Shown in pieces: positions 45,239 to 56,890 of a stretch of 64,000 nt of DNA (positions within the stretch are counted from its first letter, which is position 1; every line of letters starts with the position of its first letter). The translations under genes and the position numbers were made by a program. The stretch is from NCBI GenBank assembly GCA_022419385.1, contig JAJUBI010000002.1, forward strand, positions 1,984,001 through 2,048,000. The letters are read 5' to 3'. The stretch comes from Paraconiothyrium sp. Pb-2020. Taxonomy: Eukaryota > Ascomycota > Dothideomycetes > Pleosporales > Didymosphaeriaceae. The notes under the pieces were generated by a model. The model made no database searches. It saw only the letters and a list, made by a program, of their open reading frames with translations, and was not told the DNA's origin.

Positions 45239-46070
45239 ATGAGGGCAGCTGCACGGTTACTCGCCGCCGTTAGGCAAGGTAAATATCTCGAGCCCGGCAC
45301 GCCGACCGGCCTCACAGGCCTACTCACCCACCCGTCACCGCGCTCCTCGCTCCTCTACCACTACACCGCGACCCTCGACAAGCTTCAGAAGATCCCAGAA
45401 TCCTCCGTCTACCGCCAGTCTACCGAAGCGCTCACGAAGCATCGCCTGAAGATCATCGAGGAGGCGACACCCGTAGGATGGGCGCAATGGCAGGAGACTA
45501 TCCGGGATAAAATCCACGAGGATCCCTCCGCATTCGAGTTCACGGAAACCTCGCAGGGAACCATTGCCAAACCGCCAAAGTACCAGGAGATTGATCCTAG
45601 GACAATCTACGCGGAGTGGGATGGAGAGGCCCCCGTTAACTTCCCGCCTGGGATGCGCACTCAAGCCCAGCGAACATCTCATGTCAAAGCATTTAAGGGC
45701 GATGCGAATTACAGCCCCGAGAGGACAGTCTCCCCGATCAAGCTCCCTCCGGAGCCGCAATACACTGTAGAAGCGTGGGTCCATTTGTCCCAATTGATGA
45801 TCGTAGCTCACGTTGATAGGATATCTGAGCTCGAGAGCAGGCTTGGGGGCGGTCTGATCGAGGAGGTTATACAGGTTGCAGAGGGCGAGCACCAACTCGT
45901 GGATGAGATGATCAAGGCGAAAGTGTAAGTAACAAACGTGACAGCGTCTCTGTAAGACAAGTGCTAATGAAATCTACAGCTGGGAGCCGCTTGAGGAGCC
46001 GGCACCTGAGGGCCAATGGAAATTTTTCGAGCGTGGACTCGCTGGCCACACTAAGACTCAGCACCCATGA
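45239..46070 (+). CDS. Complex I subunit NDUFA5 (29.9 kDa)
   Basis: Exons 45239..45924 and 45980..46070; 258 residues. MRAAARLLAAVRQGKYL is a mitochondrial presequence. The conserved ETC complex I core follows: TGLTGLLTHPSPRSSLLYHY, then TLDKLQKIPESSVYRQSTEA and LTKHRLKIIEEATPVGW. The C-terminal extension with EEVIQVAEGEHQLVDEMIKA and WEPLEEPAPEGQWKFFERG matches the longer fungal 29.9-kDa form. It is an accessory subunit of the peripheral arm of NADH:ubiquinone oxidoreductase. The ATG has an A at -3 (CAAGAACCATGA), and the upstream frame contains no family sequence. Confidence 0.95.
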
Positions 46071-49000
46071 AACATGGTTTCAGACAGGATAAGGAATGTA
46101 AATAGCGAGTGAGAAGACACTGTACCAAGTAGCACAATGTTTATCGTATCATCTCGGCGCGAGTCGGTTGCGAGATCTACTTCTCCGGAACATCAAATAA
46201 TACTGCAGTGAAGGCGAGGTGAGAAACGCACCACAATTGTATCTAGGAGGAATGACGCCTCGTGCCAGAATTAAGGACAGCCATCAGCCTGTAAGCTGCC
46301 AACGAAGCGTCAGCAACTCCAGGGTTTTGACTAGGGGTTTGATCCATAGGCGACTTCCTTCAACATGATGAGCGTCGAATACTTCGCCACAATACTGGAC
46401 GGCTGGCTTTCACATCTAAACGAGAACCGTCTTGAGCTGTTAGCATGGGGGAATGCAATATAGACTAGGGTTTCAATCTCTGCGCACAATCGGCGCATTC
46501 ATCGTAGCAATTTGAACTATTATCTTTCTCTTCTTTCCAGATGATAAAGTGTTACAGTCTTATGTTATCAGACACCAATCTGAGACATGTTGAGCAATTC
46601 ATATCTCGAGTCGCGGCATGGAGTTGTTCCTATGAATTGCTTAGGTGCAAACACCATCTCGGTCGAAAAACTTGTCACAACATCGCGGATACCAACTCTG
46701 GGGCTTCTTGGCCGTTTCAAGTTTCCGTCTCGGACGCGCAGGCCAACATTGGCTGAAGGTTATCGACCCGAGAATTACGCGCAGGCGAGGGGGGGTGGTT
46801 TAGCAGTCACCAGAGGATTGAGGAACGACACGTTGTTTCGATATTCATGTTCATCCTCTAATCATACTGGGGTGTGAGGTTAATTGCAGCGTGCAATGCA
46901 ATGTTGGCGACAAAGCTACGACTGTTGACCGTTGGCACACGAGGATTGGCTGTTCGCTGGAAGCCAAGGACTCAACGGTCACATGTTTCTGGCGTCACAC
47001 AATTCACTCCACTGAATTGTGTGAGCCAATGCTCGCGACTTGGCCGACCGTTATAGTAAAGGGCCCGAGACGAGGTGCACTGCTGCAGGGTGCGATCCTT
47101 CATCTGTGGGCTCCGCTCGAGAAGGAAAAGCGAGCAGCACACTAGCCGCCAAGTCACCAGAGGCGTTCGTTAGACTTCACCAACTGCAGAGGGATCGGCC
47201 AACTGCATCTGGCGAGTCGCTAGCAGCGCTAACGAGTGCATACGATTACAAGTGCGATGCGCTCCTGCCTAACGTGGCGGTCATACAACTGCGAAGGCAG
47301 TTGGGCAGTCCTCAAGAGTGATTGTTGGCGACGGCGAGGAAACGAGTAGCTTCCGGTGAATGAGGCCCGGCTAAGCTGCAGGTTTGATGCACGACATCAC
47401 TCGGGCGCTCGCGGATCCTTCCTTCTGAGGCTCCGCGGGCAGGCGTACGAGACGGCGAGTGGGACTCGAGCTTAACTGCACTGCGGATTTACATAAGAAG
47501 CGCTGGCAGCCGACGTGCAAATACGCTCAGGGCTTTGCAATCGAAAACCGATCCTGACGACGGGTGACGTCCGCTCCGGTGAGCCAGTGGCTCGCGCTGG
47601 GCATTCTGCACAGGCTAAGCGAGAAGCAGGATAGCAGGAGCGGTTGATTCGAGCAGGAGAGCGATGCCGAGCAGATTATTAGTCTTGGTGTTGATGATCG
47701 CTATGAAAATCAGGTTCGTCTTGCGCGGAAGATTTTTCCTCCCGCGTGGCCCGACGTTGTGTTCAAGATTGGCGCGGTGTTCGCTCGGGGTTTTCGCGCA
47801 ACGTGGTACAGCGGAGGACGAGAACCACAGGACGCTTGGTTGACCAGAGTGCGTTCCGCGGTGTGTAGAGTGTATAGTGCGCGGTGAGACCGACGGGCAT
47901 TACTAGCATTACTAGGTGCAAAGCATGTCCTGACGGGCGTTCACGATGCTGAAGCTCGTCGGATGTGCCACCCTTTGGGATCGGCTAGGGGCGGGATGCT
48001 GCTTTGGGACGGCGGCACGCGCGGCAAAAGCGGCATGGTCGAGCGGCGAGCGCGCCGAGTACGTAAGCGGGCTTTCATGCTCGCTGTTTTCGCAGGCCAC
48101 CGAGTGGCTGGAGGACTGGGCGACGGCGCGCGAAACCAGCGACCCTGCCCTGCAGCCGCGCTGGTTTCGTTTGGCCAGCGCGGCCTTGTTCCATGCAGCC
48201 TTCTCGAAGCGGCGAGCATGCGAAGCCGAGCTGGTGTGATGCGGCCTGGCGTCGGCCGTTGCGACGAGAGCCGGGGTGACCCGACCGCGCTGCTGCAGCG
48301 CTCCCGGGCTGCGTCGTTGTCGTTGGGGCTCCAGCACCACCGAGAGCCGTGGCAGCGCGCGGGCGAACCTGCCGTGGTTCGCACGAGGCGGCTTCGAGGC
48401 GGGCGACGCAGCAGGTGAGGCTCGCTGAGGCTGCTGGCGCGGAAGTCGGCCGGCACTGCAGGCGTTTCTGCGGCGGGAATAATGACCCTGCAAGCCACAG
48501 CCGCTATCTGAGAGCGCTGCCGTCTGTCGGACCCAGAGCGCCTGCTGCGGCAGCGACGCGACTGCGCTCGGTGCGCGTGGGACGAGCACAGGAGAGACGG
48601 CGCAGAGCAGACGACGGGCAGGGTGAAACGCGCCGCCGTGCAGCGTGTCTAGGGCAGGTACGCGTCGAGGCGCGGCATCGGAGATGGGAGATGGGAGATG
48701 GGCGCGCCCTGTCGCAGCGGCGGCGTCATCTTGCAGCCGGCGAGCGCCAGCGGTCAGTCACGTGCGGCGCCCGCCCAGGCGCCCCCATGGCCCGCCGGGA
48801 CGCCCACGGTACGCGCAGAGGGTGGGACCTGTTGGGGACTCGCCGGGCTGCTGTGCGAGGAGCACGTCGCAGCGTCCCTCGTCCTGCGCGAGCTTGCCGC
48901 GCATCGCAGCGCAGCAGCCATTGTCGAGCAGACAGCACACGCCCAGCGACCAGACCCCCTGCCGCGCCCTCTGCTAACGCCCTCGCTCCGGCTCAGGCCA

Positions 49001-49755
49001 CCGCTGCTTTACCGCTTCAGGCTCTGCTCGTTAGCTGCTACGTCGCCGGCCAGCACCGGCGTCTTTGTGCAGCTTCGCAGCAGGGAAAGCAAGGCGTGCG
49101 CGGCGGAATCGGAGACAGCGCCTTCCCTAGGTCACAAATTTTTCCAACACGACCTGCTCCGCGTCAGTACCACTGCCCTCCGCCAGACATCTCCAAGCCT
49201 GCCCGCCCTCGGTCCTCCACCTTCAACGCGCACGCGTGCCCTTCTTCGCCATCGTTCCTGGCTGCCTCGTGCAAGCGCTCCACTTGGTCGTCCGGCTGAG
49301 GCTGAAGCGGTGGGCCCTGCGATCTGCACACCTGCCCTGGTCGCCGCGTGAAATTGCCGGCGCCAGCCAAACCTCATCAATAGCACGGCTCACTATTGCT
49401 TGTCGCTCTGCCACCCACCCACCAACAGGTCAGCAGCAGCCCACGCCGTGTCCCGCGCTCCAGACTCCATCTCATCTCTCTCCACCGCTGCTCCATCCGA
49501 CAAGCAACCCGCCGCGGCTGCACCTCGACTCTCACCGCGCATTCCCGCCTCCATCCCAAGAGAGACCCACCCGGCTCCGCAAGCTCCTTCGAGGCCCATC
49601 GTTCCCCAACGCCAAAGAGTAGTCCTTGTGCCGCCGACGCGTCCTGTCTGCGCCTGTCCCACCACCCTCCCAAGGCCACTCCGTCGAATGGTCCAGCGGC
49701 CCGCACCACTAATTGGTCGCGTCTCCTCCTTCCTCCACCGTAATACACAGTGATC
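46071..49755. other. Long gene-free stretch, G+C-rich second half
   Basis: 3.7 kb with no gene I can support. From roughly 47,900 to 49,750 the base composition rises steeply: two 60-base lines I counted (from 48301 and 48781) are 73% and 75% G+C. Overlapping long frames occur on both strands there (for example 48349-49299 plus and 47912-48589 minus), but they are Arg/Ala-rich, overlap in several frames and show no motif, as expected from high G+C. The last 350 bases are pyrimidine-rich, like a long 5' untranslated leader of the transcription factor gene that follows. Confidence 0.5.
48681..48701. repeat. Three tandem copies of GAGATGG
   Basis: A perfect 7-bp repeat present three times in the G+C-rich leader region. 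Confidence 0.9.
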
Positions 49756-52700
49756 ATGGACGACCGCTTCCGCCAACCTGGCGTGCCCAACTCCAATGGC
49801 AACGCCCAGTACCCATCTCTAGGCCAGTCCTACAATGCCGCCCAGCAGAAACCCTGCCGCCGCTGGGCAGCGCCAGCAGTATTCCTCCATGTACAACCAC
49901 CACAACAGTAACCCGCAGACGCAATCACGCCTCACACGCCTGTCACCACCTCCGCGAGCTCAGGCGCCTCCATCCCGCCCATCGCACCGCAGCATCCGCC
50001 TCTGCGCCCTCTCCAGCCGTCCCTCGTACCTGCTCACCACCTCGTCGTACTCCAGGCACCTCTTCTTCCCCACATCAGGCGCGCACTCAAACGCGCTGGG
50101 CCAGAACCCCTCACTGCTGGGCTGCAAGATGTACGCGCTGGCGGCATGGCCATGGGACCCTGCACTCTATCCTCACCCACCAGTTTCTCCAACCAAGACT
50201 CTGAGCCTGTACACGTTGTCGGACAGCAAGGACGTCGCGGCGTGTTGCCCACCCATCCGGGCCGCCCCAGCCCCGCGGTCGGCAAGACCATCACGAACCG
50301 ACTAAGAACGCCGAGGGCAAGTACGAGTGCCCTCATTGCAACAAGACATATCTTCATCTGAAGCATCTCAAGCGCCATCTTCTGCGACGTGAGTCCACCC
50401 GAAATGACGCGTCATCTACCACTGCTAACGATTTCAGACACGGGTGAGCGGCCATACCAGTGCCATCTTTGCAAGGACACATTTTCGCGTAGCGACATTC
50501 TGAAGCGTCACTTCCAAAAGTGCTCGATTCGTCGCGGTAATCCTACCGGTGCGAGCCATCTGCAAAATGCGCAGTCCCACCTGCAAAAGAACCGACAGCC
50601 GAGCAGCGCAGAGGCCAACTCGTATCTCAACCACATGGGCACATCCATGCCTTACTCAGACAACGCTTATGGTAGCACAACGCTTGGCAACATGCAGCCT
50701 ATGGCTTCGATGCAGACTGACGGATATGGCGATGGCCTCCCCCCCATGAACGCGCATCAATCCATGTCCGCAAGGACTTCCAGGTCCAACAGTCTGATTC
50801 GCCCCGGCAGCGGAGTCGAGGAGAACCGCAGAAGCATGTCTGCGCTTGACATGGGACATGCGCGTCTAAACTTCAACGACTTTCGCCCAACCAACGGTAT
50901 GACGAACAACATGTCGCACGATATGAGCCCTTATGGTAACCAACAAAGCCAGCCTGCGACGGCCGTTACCAATGGCCAACCACATTACAGCTACGATAGT
51001 GCCATGGGACACCAGGAAATCACCCCGACTAGCATGTCCGTAAAGCAGGAAGACGCGGACCCCGCCTCCTACGGACGCCCCAATCTGCCCAGTGTCAATG
51101 GTCTTGCCAATGGACAGGATCGTTCGGCGCATTGGAACGGGTCGTTCAATGCTAACGGTGATGGCCAATCCCAGGATAACTTCCTCATGAACTCAAGTAT
51201 GGCGAGTGGTCCACACCCCACTAAAGCGGGAGGTGTTCTGACTGTCAACAACTTCTAGACCCTAGATGATACCCAGTGTGATGCAATGCTTGGTGGACTG
51301 TACTCGGACACTGGATTTGCTGCTTCCAACCATGTTCTTGCCAACTGGGATTTTGGTTCAATCGACCCGGTGCATAAAAAGGCGACCGTCTTAGTGGCTT
51401 TTTGCTTCCCTGAACCCTCTAAGTTGATACCCGGATCAAATGCCGCTCATGGCTACGAAGCACTCAAGGGGTTGTTAACGGCGGATAACTTGAAGCACTT
51501 TCTCGAGCTGTACAAACATTATCAAAACCATTGGCCAATGATTCATTCTTCCCTCGATTTATTTAATGCGTACGACGGCCTCATTCTCAGCATGGTCTGC
51601 ATTGGAGCAGTTTATTCGGATAGGATCGGTGTAAAAGAAGTTCGCTGGTTGATGGAATTGGTGAGAGCATCGGTATTCAGGTCCTCGCAGCTGTACAGGG
51701 GGGCCTCTGAAAGAGCTAGGGATGTTGTAGAAAAAAGCATGTCACTCTCTGGTAATATTCAAGAGGTCCAGGCCTTGGTGCATATCCATTCTTTGTTCGT
51801 GTGGCATGGTAATCAGAAGCAGAGGCAGCAGGCTCGGGAGGAATTCTGGATTCTCGCTAGCATCGTACAGCAGCTGGGATTGTTGCGAACTTTTCCCAGT
51901 GGGCATGCGAACGCAAGCGCACTCCATCAGCCTGGACCGATCACTGTGAGCGATGTCACCACCTGGTCCTGGGAAGACTGGCTAGAGCAGGAGACGCGGA
52001 TACGTGTGATGTATCTTGTGTTCCTGATCGATGCCTCCCTTGCCATTTTCTTCAACGTCCAGCCACAATTCGACATCTACGACATTCAGCTTCCTTTGCC
52101 AGCTGATGATGCGGCCTGGGATGCGAAGACTGGGGAAGACTGTGCAAATGCGCTAGGCCTCCAAGGTGAATTAGCGCAAGTGCTGAATTCCGCCGGTAGT
52201 CGACGCGCGAAACAGCTCATCATGTCGGAAGTCCTCCCTTTGCTTCATCAAGGAAATAATCTGCCTCACCGAGCCACGAACGTTTATTCCAAGTTCGTTT
52301 TGATCCATGCTATCCACGTTCAGATTTTCATGCTCCAGCGTCAGCTATCTAGCTCCTCCCGATTGTCGTCCAGCGGCGCCAGCACGCCTCAATCGTACCA
52401 TGACGGGACAAATAGTGGCGGCAGCAGTGGTGCTGCTACTCCGACCGATGGTAACAGCGCTCAATACTCACAGCTTCAGGGTATGCTACGCAGTACTATG
52501 TGCGCTCTTATGCTTTGGAAGAAGCAGTGGGACGCGGACATGCAACTCCAGTATGGTACCAAGCAGAGGCCTCTGGGCTTCTGTCGGGACGGAATCCACT
52601 TTTACTTCCTTGCTAAGATCTTCCTTCAAAACTCTCGTCGCGAGGACTGGATAGCCCCACCAGACGTTCGGTTCCATCAAGTCTTCAACCAGCTCAAGTA

Positions 52701-52851
52701 CATTCGGACACATATCGCATCCGATTCGACTTCCAAGAATTTGGATATCGGTAGCGTTACCACGATCAACGACGACTATGGCCTAGCCGACCTCACATTG
52801 AACATGAAGCTGCTGTTTACACCTGTCTTCGATACCCTGTCAAGTCGATGA
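49756..52851 (+). CDS. C2H2 zinc-finger / fungal TF-domain regulator, N-terminus frame-broken
   Basis: A start MDDRFRQPGVPNSNGNAQY is at 49756. Fingers are YECPHCNKTYLHLKHLKRHL (exon ending 50388) and, after intron 50389..50437, YQCHLCKDTFSRSDILKRHF, followed by the family block CSIRRGNPTGASHL. A second intron, 51197..51265 (GTATGG, branch CTGAC, CTAG acceptor), removes an in-frame TAG at 51256 and joins FLMNSN to DDTQCDAMLGGLYSD. The rest to 52851 is the fungal-specific transcription-factor middle homology region (for example DWLEQETRIRVMYLVFLIDA). The fingers and this domain are intact. From 49756 to 50300, however, TF-like sequence moves between frames (see findings), so no ORF links the start to finger 1. 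Either sequence errors, an unseen splice pattern or real lesions explain it. Target genes are unknown. Confidence 0.75.
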
Positions 52852-54646
52852 TAGCAATCGAGCTTCTTGATAACGGTTTCAACCACATTCCCGCACAGCC
52901 AAACACGCCAACAAAATAACACCCGTCCCGCATAGGCGGTTTCACAAATCACGCTTCCTTTCACGATCCGTCAGCATTGCATCAGGCGAGTATCACCACG
53001 GGCTACCATCACACACTACACGGACCAGAAATTATTGGGCTTTAGCTGGGTTTCCCAGCAAGTCTGCATTACACATTGGCGTTTTTAGAGTTTTAAAATT
53101 TTCCGGAAATCATATCTCAGAGAGCGCCTCACAGCGCCTCAATGAGCATAACGACAAGGCGGTTTACGTTTGCATTTACGACCATGTTGCTTTTAGCAAT
53201 GAGCAAAAAGCATAGATGTTCTCCACACGGCGTGCATTTTCACGGCGCAATACAGGGGTCTACTCAATCTGCAAAGGCAAACTAGACGCGATGGAGAAAC
53301 GAGTTTGAATTTTCAATCAAAAGAAAGAGAAAGGTATCGATGTTGTGGGGTGTGCGCATCTTTGGTCAAATTGGCTAGCTTGCTCCAGCCCACCTGTCTG
53401 TTCTTGTACATTTGGCCCAACAACCCTGGTTTCTGGGGCTCTTTTGCAATCTTTTGGTTTGAGTCACGCGAGCAAAGCACCGAATAGAAATAGATAAACC
53501 GTAGCTCGGCAAGCGCAGCCGGAAGAAAAGTAGGAATGAAATGACACTTTGGACACCGAACATGTTCTCCACAGCAGAATGCATGCCATTGTCACGCATC
53601 CACATCCACTTGACGAGTCAGTCAACATATCGAACAAAAAGAAATCGTGGGTGGGGACATGGATCACACCGGATTGCGACTTTCCAGAAAGGTGACAAAG
53701 CCGAGGGTTGGGAATCGCTTTGCGGAGACACCCAGTTACTTCCACTGTAGTCGCTCTTATTGATCAAAGCCCCCCCCCCCCAGATTGGTACCTTCTCTCC
53801 AGCTTCGACACTCCAAGAATGGGTTGAGGTTCGGACCGTGTCTGAAGTGCAGTTTCAGCCTGCCAAACCTCATACACATGCTTTAGAGTTCGCGCACCGG
53901 CTAAAATGTGGTCTGTGGGCGGTTGCGTCTCGGTCCCCAGGCCCCATCACATCAATGCGTGCCCCGTCCCGGGAGCCGCAGGTAGACATCATGTGATTCA
54001 CCGAACCGGTTCGCGCGTTTCTTGATGTGGATAGTGCGGGGTACATGCATTGAATGCACCTGCCGAGTGAGCGATAGGACTGGGGTTGACAGATGTGCCC
54101 TACGATCCGTGTGGTTTCACAGCGGTGATGTGCGTGTGTGCTAGGCTACTCGCGTATATCATGCCGATGAGGTTGTCAAAGGGGGAACGGGTGTGCTACT
54201 CTCGCGAACGCTCCGAGATCGTGGCGTACCTTCGCCTCCAACTTAGATTAGGGGAGTAGCATATGATCCTTCAACGGGTTTTGTTGGACGCGAGATATGC
54301 CGTGTTGGACGACGGAGTGTTGATGAGTAGCTTAGGGCATGCAAAGGCCAGACAGGTGATGCAGGACCACTGTGCATGATGGGTGTGGCGAGCCTGCCTG
54401 CAGGGCATAGGGGGACGTATTTCATCCGCGGAGAGCTGTGAGGAAAATCTGGGGAAGCCTAAAAGGATAATGCGTGCCCAGCTGGCTGAGGCGTTCAGGC
54501 ACGCTCTTTGAATCTCTTTCCTGTCGCTCTTGGAACTTCACCTTCTTTTGCGTGCGTGTGTGCTTGAAGCGGAAGCTGAGAGCTGACGGGCGCACAATCT
54601 ATGTTTCTCTGAGACAGTGTCTTAGAGCTGGTCTATTTTTGTCGAA
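52852..54646. other. Intergenic
   Basis: About 1.8 kb between the transcription factor and the Pth11-like gene. Only short frames without motifs were seen. Confidence 0.5.
53770..53780. repeat. Poly-C homopolymer (11)
   Basis: Eleven consecutive C on the plus strand in an intergenic region; prone to length error in sequencing. Confidence 0.9.
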
Positions 54647-55941
54647 ATGTATCTGAGGCCGGGGACGGTCGTGGTGGTGGTGGGGGTGACCTTGACGAGC
54701 TTGTCGACGATCATTGTGTTATTGAGGTATGCCTTTGAGAGTAATGTGTGGCCACGTCTTTGACTGATGTGGTGAACAGATACTATTGCCGTTGGTATCG
54801 CATGGGCGTCATCGGAGCCACTGACCATCTGATGTTCATCGCTCTGGTAAGTCCAAGATATCGTAGGGACACGGCACGCACTTACACAGCATAGCTACTC
54901 ACCTGGAGCAACACTGCTGTAAACTACTACCAAGATCAGACAAGCAGCAAATTCAGACCTAGCTTCTTCCGGATACCTGTAAGACCTTGTCCGCGTATCT
55001 ACCGACGCTTCGTGCTCATGTTGGCGTAGGAGAAGAGACCACAGATAGAAGTTGCCCTTCGAGGCACATTACTCGGATGGTATATATACCGCATGATATA
55101 CGGCGTCGCCCTTTGCTTCGTCAAGCTCTCGATCCTTTTCTTCTACCGCGCTATCGCCTCCCATCGCGCCTTTCGCCGTACCGTTTACGGCACCATCATC
55201 TTCGTTATTGCCTACACGTTCGCCACCACCGTCGCCGCTGCCTTTCAATGCGAGAATCCAGCCCAGAGCTTTGATGTCACAGGCTACCTCTCACAGTTCG
55301 ACGGCGACCCAAACACTAAGAAGCCGCATTTCAAGTGCTACGACCCTACACGCCTCTGGCTTTTTACGAGCGCAGTCAACCTCTTCACCGACGTCCTCAT
55401 CCTACTCCTACCCATCCCAACGCTTCTAGGTCTTCGGGTCCCCATGAATAAGCGCCTCGCCCTCGTAGGTATCTTCTCCGTCGGTATCATGGCCATCGTC
55501 GCCAGCTGCGTGCGCATGTGGGTCATGGCGCTGTGGTCGGAATCACCGCAAAACAGCGCCCTCTTTGGCTCCGATCTGCTCCTATGGGGCCAAGTCGAGG
55601 TCAACAGCGGCATCGTGTCTGCGTCTGTGCCCTTCCTGCGCCTATTCTTCCGTGGTCGCGAGCGCGAAACGGACGAGAAGCCGATTGCCAGGCGGAAGGT
55701 CAGAGAGATTAGCCCGCCGAACCTGGTATACCAGGGTGGTGGCAAGCCGTTGAGGATACAGAGTATGGAGTTCTTCGAACAAGAGGGGGCCAGGAAGGAG
55801 GATGGGGAGGGGGGGAACGGAGATAGGAGTCCTGACAGTCCCGAGTGGGGAGGGTTCATCACCGTTCCGGCGAGTTTGAGCAGTGGGAGTCGGGGGAGTG
55901 CAATGCTGGAGACACCGGTGAAGGCGCATACGACCGTTTAG
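54647..55941 (+). CDS. Pth11-like fungal rhodopsin-domain membrane protein
   Basis: Exons 54647..54726, 54780..54846, 54895..54978 and 55030..55941; 380 residues. Helix 1 is VVVVVGVTLTSLSTIIVLLR followed by YYCRWYR, then a GATDHLMFIALLLTWSN helix, the R-x-W/Y-Y-I-YRMIYGV element and LCFVKLSILFFYRAIASH. Further helices are RTVYGTIIFVIAYTFATTV, WLFTSAVNLFTDVLILLLP and ALVGIFSVGIMAIVASCVRM, a seven-helix pattern of the Pth11/SAT4 group (Pfam rhodopsin fungal domain). The C-terminal cytosolic tail carries the SxSxxNSGIVSASVPFLRLF-like ending of the core, then a disordered region. No extracellular CFEM domain is present. Members are candidate surface receptors; a ligand cannot be inferred. The three small 5' exons were assembled by splice signals and frame, so the N-terminus is less certain than the core. 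Confidence 0.82.
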
Positions 55942-56890
55942 AGAGCGGCAAGGAAGGAGAGAATGCATTTACTCCGGAAGTAGTGTAATGTGTAGTGGGG
56001 TCGGCGCAGTAGCTGGCTACTGTGCCGCTGCTTGTGCGCTCATCGAAGAGATGGTATGTCCGCCTCTTGTGTTCCGTTCACTTGCGACTTGGACATCCGG
56101 AGCTGATCTCCCGTCGCAGAAGCCGAGGATTGATGCGGATTCGAGACTCAATGGCAGGAACATAAGCTGAGGTGCACCAAGGTCTGAGCGAGGCTACCTT
56201 GGGCATATTTCACCCCTCTTGTGGCGCAGAGGTGCTCTGTACCTTGTGTAGATGTGATCTCAATATACTACCATGCATTCAGTGATGGGGCAGAGAAGCC
56301 CGCTCACCTGGGCAGGGCTCCTGGGAGGTGATGTTCATGGACGAGCCCGCAGGCGAGGCCGAGCGCCAGCTGTCAAACTCCCACACCATAGCGGCGCCCG
56401 AAGAACCATGTCGAACGTTATGCCATCGACGTCGAAAGACAGCAGCACGAGTTTCCGTACTAGACCTCATGTGGGGAGGCCTGACCCGGTCCGCGGGCGC
56501 CAACAGGTCGCCCAGACGCGCATCTGTCAGTGCTGTGCCGCAGCGATCACGCTCGCCATCCACCCAGCATCCGGCCCCAAGCGCCGACCTGCATCCTGCA
56601 TTCCTCCCTCACTGATCTATCTTCAACTCAAGTGAATAGCGTTTTTCACACCCTTACCTCTATTATTTTGTACAGCAGAATTACCCCGCCCCTTCATGTT
56701 GTGACGCGCAGCTAACTCCACAACCGTGGCTTCCTCACGCTTCTCTCGCCTGTTCCTGGTCGCGGTCGCCCTCTTCATCTCCCTCTCCGCAATCCTGGCG
56801 ACTCTCCGCTTTGGCGTCCGCGCTCCCTCGATCCTCAACTACCTCAGACCCGCCAGGAACCCTTTCCAGTCGCAGTCTCAGCGCCCGCTC
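55942..56890. other. Intergenic plus possible N-terminal extension
   Basis: About 950 bp before the first ATG of the oligopeptidase. From 56705 the oligopeptidase frame is already open and, from a GTG at 56726, encodes about 55 extra residues with a hydrophobic segment (see findings). Otherwise nothing seen. Confidence 0.5.

Noticed and set aside
47912..48589. 225-codon minus-strand frame in the same region
   Set aside because: Same reason: compositional, no family features and overlapping long frames.
48349..49299. 316-codon plus-strand frame in the G+C-rich region
   Set aside because: Arg/Ala-rich, overlaps other long frames on both strands, no motif; expected by chance at this base composition.
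51256..51258. In-frame TAG between the zinc fingers and the regulatory domain of the C2H2 factor
   Set aside because: A good intron (51197-51265, GTATGG donor, CTGAC branch, TAG acceptor) removes it and keeps frame, so it is not evidence of a pseudogene.
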